DNA from: Merdiplasma sp045118075
Lineage (GTDB): Bacteria; Bacillota; Clostridia; Lachnospirales; Lachnospiraceae
Assembly: GCA_045118075.1 (NCBI GenBank)
Contig: JBGUOI010000269.1
Span: forward strand, 1-37,358
DNA length: 37,358 bases
Reading direction: 5' to 3'
In this document: piece after piece, positions 30,836 through 37,358 of the stretch
Numbering within the stretch: position 1 is the stretch's first letter
Layout: the number at the start of each line of letters is the position of its first letter
The notes under the pieces: model-generated
Seen by the model: the letters and a program-made list of their open reading frames with translations, nothing else
Databases searched by the model: none
Told to the model about the DNA's origin: nothing
Program-made: the position numbers and the translations under genes

Positions 30836-32344
30836 ATGAGTACTGATCAGAAATATATCATGGCGCTGGACCAGGGAACGACAAGCTCCCGATGCATTCT
30901 GTTTGACCGCAGGGGGCAGATCTGCAGCATGGCTCAGAGAGAGTTTCCTCAGATCTTCCCGAAACCGGGCTGGGTCGAACATGACCCGACGCAGATCTGG
31001 TCATCCCAGATCAGCGTAGCGGCCGAAGCAATGAGCCAGCTGGGCATTTCCGCCGAACATATCGCGGCAGTCGGGATCACAAACCAGCGTGAGACGACCA
31101 TCGTATGGGACAGAAAAAGCGGAATGCCTGTTTCCAATGCTATCGTCTGGCAGTGCCGACGCACGGCGCCCATGGTGGATGAACTGAACCGAAAGGGGTA
31201 TGGTGATATGATCCGGTCAAGGACCGGACTTATTCCGGATGCCTATTTTTCCGGCACAAAACTCAAATGGATCCTGGATACGGTGCCCGGGGCAAGGGAG
31301 AAAGCCGCGGCGGGAGACCTTCTGTTCGGCACGGTGGATACCTGGCTGATCTGGAAACTTACCGGCGGACGGGTCCATGTAACGGATCTGACGAATGCGT
31401 CAAGGACGATGATGTTTGATATCCATCGGCAGTGCTGGGATGATGATATTCTGAAAGTGCTCGATATTCCCCGCCGGATGCTGCCGGAGGTAAGACCGTC
31501 GGGCAGCGTCTTCGGGTTTACACAGGATTGTCCGATCGGCGACGGCATTCCGATCGCAGGCGCGGCGGGAGACCAGCAGGCGGCTCTTTACGGACAGTGC
31601 TGTTTTGAACCGGGTGATGCTAAAAACACATACGGAACCGGCTGCTTCCTGTTAATGAATACGGGAACGAAAGCAGTCGCTTCCGATAACGGACTGTTAA
31701 CGACTATTGCGGCATTTCGTGAGGGAGAAGAGTGCAGGTATGCGCTTGAAGGAAGCGTGTTTGTCGCAGGAGCGGCGATTCAGTGGCTTCGTGATGAGAT
31801 GAAACTGATCGCTTCCGCACCGGAGAGTGAAGCATGCGCTGCCTCCGTACCGGATACAGCCGGCGTCTATCTCGTTCCGGCTTTTACCGGACTGGGGGCA
31901 CCCTACTGGGATCCGTACGCCAGGGGAACGATCGTCGGCCTGACCAGGGGCACGACCCGCAATCACCTGATCCGTGCGGCAGTAGAATCGCTCGCATACC
32001 AGACCGGTGACGTTCTTCACGCGATGGAGGCAGATTCCAATATCGCGCTCAAAGAACTGAAAGTGGATGGCGGCGCGTGCGCCAACAATTTCCTGATGCA
32101 GTTCCAGGCGGATATTCTGGGTACCAGCGTACGCCGCCCGAAATGTATTGAGACGACCGCACTCGGGGCTGCATACCTGGCCGGTCTTGCCACGGGATAT
32201 TGGGAAAGCACTGAGCAGATACGCGAAAACTGGGAACTGGACCGTTCATTCTTCCCGGCCATGGAAGGAGATGTCAGGAAAAAACTTCTTGGCGGATGGA
32301 AGAAGGCGGTATCCAGGTCATTCTCCTGGGCTGACCAGGATTGA
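30836..32344 (+). CDS. glpK: Glycerol kinase
   Basis: This 502-residue FGGY kinase converts glycerol and ATP to glycerol-3-phosphate. The N-terminal phosphate loop A-L-D-Q-G-T-T-S-S-R, W-V-E-H-D-P near 45, T-N-Q-R-E-T-T near 83, and Y-G-T-G-C-F near 265-270 are GlpK-specific; the FGGY second signature reads G-L-A-T-G-Y-W. Full length. It follows argD by 37 bp with GGAGG before the ATG, so read-through from the arg operon is possible. No glycerol facilitator or glycerol-phosphate dehydrogenase gene adjoins it. Confidence 0.96.
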   Translation: MSTDQKYIMALDQGTTSSRCILFDRRGQICSMAQREFPQIFPKPGWVEHDPTQIWSSQISVAAEAMSQLGISAEHIAAVGITNQRETTIVWDRKSGMPVSNAIVWQCRRTAPMVDELNRKGYGDMIRSRTGLIPDAYFSGTKLKWILDTVPGAREKAAAGDLLFGTVDTWLIWKLTGGRVHVTDLTNASRTMMFDIHRQCWDDDILKVLDIPRRMLPEVRPSGSVFGFTQDCPIGDGIPIAGAAGDQQAALYGQCCFEPGDAKNTYGTGCFLLMNTGTKAVASDNGLLTTIAAFREGEECRYALEGSVFVAGAAIQWLRDEMKLIASAPESEACAASVPDTAGVYLVPAFTGLGAPYWDPYARGTIVGLTRGTTRNHLIRAAVESLAYQTGDVLHAMEADSNIALKELKVDGGACANNFLMQFQADILGTSVRRPKCIETTALGAAYLAGLATGYWESTEQIRENWELDRSFFPAMEGDVRKKLLGGWKKAVSRSFSWADQD

Positions 32345-32385
32345 TGCCTGATTATGTGAACAAAAAAGGATTTTGAAATTTTAGA

Positions 32386-32414
32386 TTGTAAACACTTTAA
32401 TCATTTGTTACAAT
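32386..32414 (+). promoter_or_regulatory. comEA promoter with overlapping TGTTAC repeat
   Basis: TTGTAA (32386-32391), 17-bp spacer, TACAAT (32409-32414). The -10 lies inside TGTTAC-AATAT-TGTTGC (32406-32422), a near match (one base off) to the WalR consensus and closely similar to the box upstream of the secreted SH3b gene. Confidence 0.5.
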
Positions 32415-32462
32415 ATTGTTGCATTGTGGGGAAGTCCTGCTGCCTGGCAGTGGGGAGTTGCA

Positions 32463-33086
32463 GTGCAGATATTAAAAAAGTGTTTACATCTCCGCGGCGG
32501 ATCGGCTGTCTGGTTTTTGACAGCCATGATGCTGGCGACGGGATGCGGCAGATCAGACGAAGCCGTGTCGGTGCTCCTTGCGGGTGCCGGCCGGGAATCC
32601 TCGTATGATCTGGCGCTTTCTTTGGATGCAGAGGAAACGGAAACAGAAAAGATCGCGGTCTATGTCTGCGGTGCGGTGAACCGCCCGGGAGTTTATTACC
32701 TGCCTTCGGGGTCGAGAGCCTGTGATGCGCTTACAGAAGCAGAAGGGTTTGACGCTGATGCTGATACGGAATACGTCAACCTGGCCCAGAAGGTGGAAGA
32801 CGGACAGCTGCTGAAGTTTCTGACATTGGAAGAGACAGCTCTTGCGAGGGAAGCTTCCGTATATGCCGGTGCGTCTGCTTCAGCACAGGTTTCTTCCGGC
32901 GTGAATATTAACCTGGCAGGTGCCGAGCTTTTAAAGACACTGCCCGGTATCGGAGATGTAAAAGCAAATGCGATCATAGCGTATAGAACCGAGCACGGTC
33001 CGTTCGCACAGATCGGACAGATCAAACAGGTGAATGGAATCAGCGACTCGTTGTTTGAAAAAATCAGTGATCTGATCACGGTTTAA
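32463..33086 (+). CDS. comEA: ComEA-like DNA-binding competence lipoprotein
   Basis: A protein of about 207 residues. A hydrophobic N-terminus ends in a possible lipobox L-A-T-G-C28. An SLBB domain follows (about 60-115, V-Y-V-C-G-A-V-N-R-P-G-V-Y), then two helix-hairpin-helix motifs (about 143-205, V-N-I-N-L-A-G-A-E-L-L-K-T-L-P-G-I-G and I-K-Q-V-N-G-I-S). ComEA binds incoming double-stranded DNA outside the membrane and passes it to ComEC. Lipid anchoring would differ from the usual transmembrane helix. I chose the GTG at 32463, preceded by GGGGAG at 32452-32457; the frame is open from an ATG at 32424 with no good binding site. Confidence 0.88.
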   Translation: MQILKKCLHLRGGSAVWFLTAMMLATGCGRSDEAVSVLLAGAGRESSYDLALSLDAEETETEKIAVYVCGAVNRPGVYYLPSGSRACDALTEAEGFDADADTEYVNLAQKVEDGQLLKFLTLEETALAREASVYAGASASAQVSSGVNINLAGAELLKTLPGIGDVKANAIIAYRTEHGPFAQIGQIKQVNGISDSLFEKISDLITV

Positions 33087-33097
33087 AGGAGTCTTAG

Positions 33098-33820
33098 ATG
33101 GCGAAAAAAGTACTGGTTGTAGATGATGAAAAACTGATCGTAAAGGGTATCCGCTTCTCACTGGAGCAGGATGATATGGAAGTTGACTGTGCTTATGACG
33201 GCGAAGAAGCCGTGGCGATGGCGCAGGCAAAGGATTATGATATCATTCTGCTTGACCTGATGCTTCCGAAACTCGACGGATTATCGGTGTGCCAGCAGGT
33301 CAGGGAATTTTCAAATGTGCCGATCGTGATGCTGACTGCCAAAGGCGATGATCTGGATAAGATCCTCGGCCTGGAGTACGGCGCCGATGATTACATTACG
33401 AAGCCTTTCAACATACTGGAAGTGAAGGCCAGACTGAAAGCCATCATGAGAAGGACTGCCTCCCGTGCGGAACAGGGTTCAAAAGGAGCTTCGCCCGAGC
33501 CGAATCCGGGCAGAGTCGAAGTTGGGGACCTGGTGCTGGAGACAGACAGCCGCAGGCTCACCATTGCCGGAAGAGAGATCAATCTGACGGCAAAAGAATT
33601 TGACCTGCTCCTGCTCCTTTTAAACAACCCGGGCAAGGTTTTCAGCAGGGAGAGCCTGCTGACTCTGGTCTGGGGATATGAGACTCCCGATCCGGGCGAT
33701 GTCAGGACAGTGGATGTACATATCCGCCGTCTTCGCGAGAAGATCGAGGAGAATCCGAGCGATCCGAAGTATGTCCATACCAAATGGGGCGTCGGTTATT
33801 ATTTCTCAGGGACAAAGTGA
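33098..33820 (+). CDS. OmpR/PhoB-type response regulator
   Basis: This 240-residue DNA-binding regulator has a receiver domain with acidic residues D9-D10, phospho-acceptor Asp53 (I-I-L-L-D-L-M-L-P) and the K-P-F switch lysine near 102. A linker (about 120-140) leads to a winged-helix domain ending V-D-V-H-I-R-R-L-R-E-K-I and W-G-V-G-Y-Y-F. The sequence style is close to WalR/PhoP. Its stop overlaps the kinase start (TGATG), so both are made together. It lies 11 bp after comEA, which suggests one transcript. The target genes are not known. Confidence 0.95.
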   Translation: MAKKVLVVDDEKLIVKGIRFSLEQDDMEVDCAYDGEEAVAMAQAKDYDIILLDLMLPKLDGLSVCQQVREFSNVPIVMLTAKGDDLDKILGLEYGADDYITKPFNILEVKARLKAIMRRTASRAEQGSKGASPEPNPGRVEVGDLVLETDSRRLTIAGREINLTAKEFDLLLLLLNNPGKVFSRESLLTLVWGYETPDPGDVRTVDVHIRRLREKIEENPSDPKYVHTKWGVGYYFSGTK

Positions 33821-35274
33821 TGATCCAAAAATACGCAGTTCGATTAAAACGATTTGGAAAGAGCCTGCAGCTGAGGCTCTTTCTGATTCTGATACTTGTG
33901 GGAATCCTGCCCATCTATATCGTAAAATTCGGCATTCTTCGCAATTATGAGAACCAGGCGGCAGCCCAGAGGGCCGGCCTGATCGTCAGCCGCTGCCAGA
34001 TGATCTCCCGTCAGCTGGTTGAGTCCGGATACCTTAACGGAGCAGAATCTCCGGTGATCGAGACGGAGCTTACTCAGCTGGGCAGCTTATGGAGCGGACG
34101 CGTAGTTGTGTTGAACCGCAATTTCCGGATCATTCGTGATACTTTCGGAATCGATGAAGACAAGATCCTGATCGCGGAGGAAGTGCTGAAAAGTTTCACG
34201 GGGACTTCCAGCTACAAATACAATCATGGAGAAAGATTTCTTGAAGTGACGGTTCCGGTGAGGCTTACCGATACGGAAAGCGTGGAAGGCCTGCTGATTT
34301 TGAGCGTTCCCACCGATGATATCATCGACGGAAAACGCGAGCTCAGCTCCAATATCCTTATCCTGCAGATCACCCTGATCGTGATCATGCTCGTGATCGC
34401 TTTCTACGCATCCAGGATTCTGGCCAGGCCTTTTTCCAAGGTCACGGCTTCACTCGATGAACGCTCTGCGTTTCTGGAAGAAGATATCTCCATTCCCGGT
34501 TATACGGAGACGGAACTTCTTGCGGAGGCCTATAACCGAATGCGCCAGCGCATGAGATCACAGGAGGAATCCCGTCAGGAATTTGTCTCCAACGTGTCCC
34601 ATGAACTAAAGACACCGCTGACTTCGATGAAGGTCCTTTCTGATTCACTCGTTTCCCAGGAAGATGTTCCCGTTGAACTGTACCGGGAATTCATGTCGGA
34701 TATCGCCGAAGAGATCGACCGTGAGAACAAGATCATCACAGATCTGCTTTCGCTTGTAAAAATGGACCGCAAGTCAGCGGATATCAATATCAGAGAGACG
34801 AATATCAATGACCTGATCGCCCTGATCCTGAAAAGGCTGCGTCCGATCGCGGCCAGACAGAATGTGGAGCTGGTCCAGGAAAATGACAGACCGGTCTTTG
34901 CGGAAGTCGATGAAACGAAACTGACACTTGCCATTACCAATCTGGTAGAAAACGGCATCAAATATAATAAACCGGACGGATGGGTCCATGTTTCCTTAAA
35001 CAGCGACAACAGTTTCTTTTATGTCAAGGTCGAAGATTCGGGAATGGGAATTCCGGAAGAGTCTCTTCCCAAGATCTTTGAACGTTTCTACCGCGTAGAT
35101 AAATCCCACTCGAAAGAGATCGGAGGAACCGGCCTGGGACTTGCGATCACCAGAAGCGCGGTGGAGATGCATCACGGGGCGGTCCGCTGCTACAGCCGGG
35201 AAGGCGAGGGAACCACATTTACCATCCGTATCCCGCTTAAGTATTCACCGCAGGAGGAACTTGCCGATGAATAA
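33820..35274 (+). CDS. Membrane sensor histidine kinase
   Basis: A 484-residue partner of the preceding regulator. Transmembrane helix 1 (about 18-38) and helix 2 (about 178-198) enclose an extracytoplasmic sensor domain of about 140 residues. HAMP is at about 199-250. The HisKA box is F-V-S-N-V-S-H261-E-L-K-T-P. The catalytic domain shows N-L-V-E-N-G-I-K-Y-N (N box), D-S-G-M-G-I-P (G1) and G-G-T-G-L-G-L-A-I (G2). There is no PAS domain between HAMP and HisKA as in WalK of Bacillus. The frame is open to an ATG at 33784, but that overlaps the regulator. The end overlaps the GerMN lipoprotein gene by 8 bp. Confidence 0.95.
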   Translation: MIQKYAVRLKRFGKSLQLRLFLILILVGILPIYIVKFGILRNYENQAAAQRAGLIVSRCQMISRQLVESGYLNGAESPVIETELTQLGSLWSGRVVVLNRNFRIIRDTFGIDEDKILIAEEVLKSFTGTSSYKYNHGERFLEVTVPVRLTDTESVEGLLILSVPTDDIIDGKRELSSNILILQITLIVIMLVIAFYASRILARPFSKVTASLDERSAFLEEDISIPGYTETELLAEAYNRMRQRMRSQEESRQEFVSNVSHELKTPLTSMKVLSDSLVSQEDVPVELYREFMSDIAEEIDRENKIITDLLSLVKMDRKSADINIRETNINDLIALILKRLRPIAARQNVELVQENDRPVFAEVDETKLTLAITNLVENGIKYNKPDGWVHVSLNSDNSFFYVKVEDSGMGIPEESLPKIFERFYRVDKSHSKEIGGTGLGLAITRSAVEMHHGAVRCYSREGEGTTFTIRIPLKYSPQEELADE

Positions 35275-36244
35275 GAATATTCGGAAACTCCTGCAGATCA
35301 TAGGCATTCTCCTTGTATTCCTGTGCGGATGCGGGAGAATAAGTGCGCTGCAGGAAGAAGCCGTCCGCAGCGACAGCGCGGAAAACGGCAGTTATCTGGT
35401 ATACTGCACCAATAATGAGGGAACGAAACTGAGTACGGTTTCTGTACGTCCGGAAGCGGAAAGCTTTGAGGGAATCGTAAATGAACTACTGGCGAATTTT
35501 GCTGATCCGAAGGGAGATGACAATGTTTCTCTTCTGCAGGACGGAACCGCGATCAATACGTACACGGTCGGAGTCGATACACTGACAGTAGATTTTAATG
35601 CGTCCTACCTGGGGCTTTCCAATATCCGTGAGATCCTGCTTCGCGCGGGAATCGTAAAGACACTTGTCCAGGTGCCCGGGATCATTTTTGTCCAGGTCAC
35701 CGTGGACGGTCAACCCATCACCGAGAGCAGCGGTGAAAAGATCGGGCCGATGAATGAGGATACATTCGTAGACAGCAAAGGAAACTCTATCAATTCCTAC
35801 CGGCAGACTGACCTGAAGCTGTATTTTCCCGATACGAACGGGAATAAGCTTATTCCTGAGGACAGAGAGGTCTACTATTCGACAAATGTACTGCCGGAGC
35901 GGATGATCGTAGAACAGATCATCGCCGGACCTTCATCTGGTGATACTCTGCCGGTCACTTCATCCGCGGTTGAGATCAATTCGGTAAAAACAGGCGACGG
36001 CGTCTGCACCATCGATCTCGATATCGGCTTTAACCAGACATATGATGAAAGAGTGACTCCGGAGGCATGTCTTTATGCTTTTGTCAACTCGATCGTGGAG
36101 CAGTGCGATTGTGATAAAGTCCGGTTCTTAATAGACGGAAACGACACGGTGCGCTTCCGGGGCCAGATCAGCCTGGAGCAGCCGTTTACGAGAGATGTGC
36201 GGCTGCTTGACTACGGCGAAATGGCCGGGACAGAACAGGAGTGA
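35267..36244 (+). CDS. GerMN-domain lipoprotein
   Basis: This 325-residue lipoprotein has a basic start, a hydrophobic core and lipobox L-C-G-C22. Two GerMN-type modules follow, roughly 42-150 (L-V-Y-C-T-N ... V-D-F-N-A-S-Y) and 180-310 (L-Y-F-P-D-T-N-G ... I-D-L-D-I-G-F). GerM is needed in sporulation in Bacillus, and GerMN lipoproteins elsewhere often sit beside sensor kinases, as LpqB does in actinobacteria. It overlaps the kinase gene by 8 bp with AGGAGG eight bases before the ATG. By this context it probably works with the kinase outside the membrane (inference). Confidence 0.9.
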   Translation: MNKNIRKLLQIIGILLVFLCGCGRISALQEEAVRSDSAENGSYLVYCTNNEGTKLSTVSVRPEAESFEGIVNELLANFADPKGDDNVSLLQDGTAINTYTVGVDTLTVDFNASYLGLSNIREILLRAGIVKTLVQVPGIIFVQVTVDGQPITESSGEKIGPMNEDTFVDSKGNSINSYRQTDLKLYFPDTNGNKLIPEDREVYYSTNVLPERMIVEQIIAGPSSGDTLPVTSSAVEINSVKTGDGVCTIDLDIGFNQTYDERVTPEACLYAFVNSIVEQCDCDKVRFLIDGNDTVRFRGQISLEQPFTRDVRLLDYGEMAGTEQE

Positions 36245-37358
36245 CGCTTTCAGAATACCGGATCTTCGCCCGGTCCGGGGCAGGCCGCTGCTTATTATGA
36301 TGCTGGCCTGTCTGCCGGCTGTATGGGTGCTTGCAGTGAACGGACAGTTCACCGGACACCCATACCGGCCGGCAGATGAATTCTATGAATTGACCCGGAG
36401 CCGGGGGAAGCTGTCAGTCTTTGCTGTCGGACTGATCAGCCGCAGAGAGAACACAGACAGCCGGGTCAGGCTTTATGTAGCCGACCTGACTTTTATTTAT
36501 AAGGATACCGTCTATAAAGACACTTCTTCAAAGACCCTGATCTATGCTGATCAGGCTGTCCCGGAGGCTGTTCCCGGGAATTATCTTTCCTGCCGCGGCA
36601 CGATCTCGCTTCCCGAAAAAGCGACCTGCCCGGGTCAGTTTGATGCTTTCAGCTATATGGAAGCGTCACACGTCAGATCTGTTATCCGTAATGCAAAAAT
36701 CGAAAAAATATACTGCCGTTTTACCCTTCCGGGAATCCTGGCATCGATAAGATGGCAGATGGGGAGAGCATATGAACGTCTGTATCCTGAAGAAGATGCC
36801 GGCGTGATCAGGGCTGTTACCCTCGGAGAAAGAGGTATGGTCGGCTCCGGAACACAGCTTCTGTATTCGGGCGCCGGGATCTCCCATATCCTGGCCGTTT
36901 CCGGGACCCATATTGCGCTGGCCGGAATGGGAATCTACCGCATTCTCAGGAAGCGGCGGCGTTCCTTTTTGTTTTCATCCGCGGTAAGCTGGGTCATCGT
37001 ATTTTCTTTCGGTATGATGACCGGTTTCGGGATCAGCAGTGTCAGGGCCATCGTCATGTATTCCGTATGGCTATCTGCCCAGGTCCTCGGGAAAAGTTAT
37101 GATGCTGTTCAGGCCGCTTTGATCTCTGCGGCAGCAGTATTATCCGTGTCGCCGATGAACGGGAAGCAGGCGGGATTCTGGCTTTCATTCGGGTGCATCC
37201 TGTCCATCCATCTGGCCGGCCCGGTATTTGCCGGAATGTTCGCGAAGTTAAAGTGTGCCCGGCAGCTTGGGACTTCGCTGGCCGTCTTTTCCGGGACCCT
37301 CCCGCTCGTATGCCGTTTCTTCTATCAATTCTCTCCGTATTCACTGATCATTAACCTT
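36195..37358 (+). CDS. comEC: ComEC/Rec2 DNA uptake channel (3' partial)
   Basis: The frame is open to the window end, giving 388 codons of a protein normally about 700-800 long. An N-terminal pair of membrane helices (R-P-L-L-I-M-M-L-A-C-L then V-W-V-L-A-V) is followed by a soluble OB-fold-like part (DUF4131, about 45-180) and the Competence domain start, I-S-H-I-L-A-V-S-G-T-H-I-A-L (about 231-244), the family's best motif, then several membrane helices. ComEC forms the channel through which single-stranded DNA enters. The start is unsure: the ATG at 36195 overlaps the lipoprotein gene by 50 bp, and the ATG at 36297 would cut into the first helix. The product would act with the ComEA homologue upstream. 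Confidence 0.9.
   Translation, partial: MCGCLTTAKWPGQNRSDAFRIPDLRPVRGRPLLIMMLACLPAVWVLAVNGQFTGHPYRPADEFYELTRSRGKLSVFAVGLISRRENTDSRVRLYVADLTFIYKDTVYKDTSSKTLIYADQAVPEAVPGNYLSCRGTISLPEKATCPGQFDAFSYMEASHVRSVIRNAKIEKIYCRFTLPGILASIRWQMGRAYERLYPEEDAGVIRAVTLGERGMVGSGTQLLYSGAGISHILAVSGTHIALAGMGIYRILRKRRRSFLFSSAVSWVIVFSFGMMTGFGISSVRAIVMYSVWLSAQVLGKSYDAVQAALISAAAVLSVSPMNGKQAGFWLSFGCILSIHLAGPVFAGMFAKLKCARQLGTSLAVFSGTLPLVCRFFYQFSPYSLIINL

Overview
The window looks like a chromosomal segment of an anaerobic Clostridia bacterium, most likely of the family Lachnospiraceae. Evidence: AGGAGG-type ribosome binding sites; the mix of a TAXI-type TRAP transporter, a GH51 arabinofuranosidase, a Butyrivibrio-like esterase and an argC-argJ-argB-argD operon; and secreted proteins built from SH3b, Ig-like and FN3 domains. 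Base composition is near half G+C by eye. No rRNA, tRNA, CRISPR array, insertion sequence or prophage gene was seen. The assignment rests on gene content and protein style, not on a database search.

Layout. 1-3774: the end of an ABCG-like ATPase and its ABC-2 permease, then a 97-residue protein with a double-glycine leader in front of an SH3b-like domain, then (convergent) a membrane-anchored C39-like cysteine peptidase. 3984-9120: an aldo/keto reductase, a complete TAXI-TRAP transporter operon (receptor, DUF1850 protein, fused permease) and a cytidylate-kinase-like protein. 9214-13687: a carbohydrate-related run (metallo-beta-lactamase-fold hydrolase, GH63/trehalase-like glycosidase, a 39-codon remnant, PfkB sugar kinase, feruloyl-esterase-like hydrolase). 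13728-16023: a cyclophilin lipoprotein, a MalY/PatB aminotransferase and a free methionine-R-sulfoxide reductase. 16092-19181, minus strand: GH51 arabinofuranosidase, a decayed sugar ABC permease and a secreted SH3b protein. 19474-24599: nitroreductase, a secreted Ig-like/FN3 protein and a heterodimeric ABC exporter. 24672-24795: an unidentified, highly structured palindromic element. 24835-30798: arginine biosynthesis, with argG divergent from argCJBD and ArgR-like boxes in the shared promoter region. 30836-32344: glycerol kinase. 32463-37358: comEA, a two-component system, a GerMN lipoprotein and the start of comEC, which runs off the window.

How the parts work together. The argG/argCJBD block makes arginine from glutamate, except for the argF, argH and carbamoyl-phosphate steps, which are not here. 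The carbohydrate genes fit a plant-polysaccharide user: side-chain arabinose removal, ester cleavage and sugar phosphorylation. Two losses, the permease and the 39-codon remnant, show that some of this capacity has decayed. The comEA/comEC genes belong to DNA uptake, but enclose a sensor kinase system and a GerMN lipoprotein.

The most unusual candidate is at the left end. A small protein with the hydrophobic spacing of a peptidase-transporter leader (F-15, I-12, L-7, A-4, G-2, G-1) carries an SH3b-like cargo instead of a bacteriocin. It sits directly between an ABCG-like transporter and an anchored C39-like peptidase.
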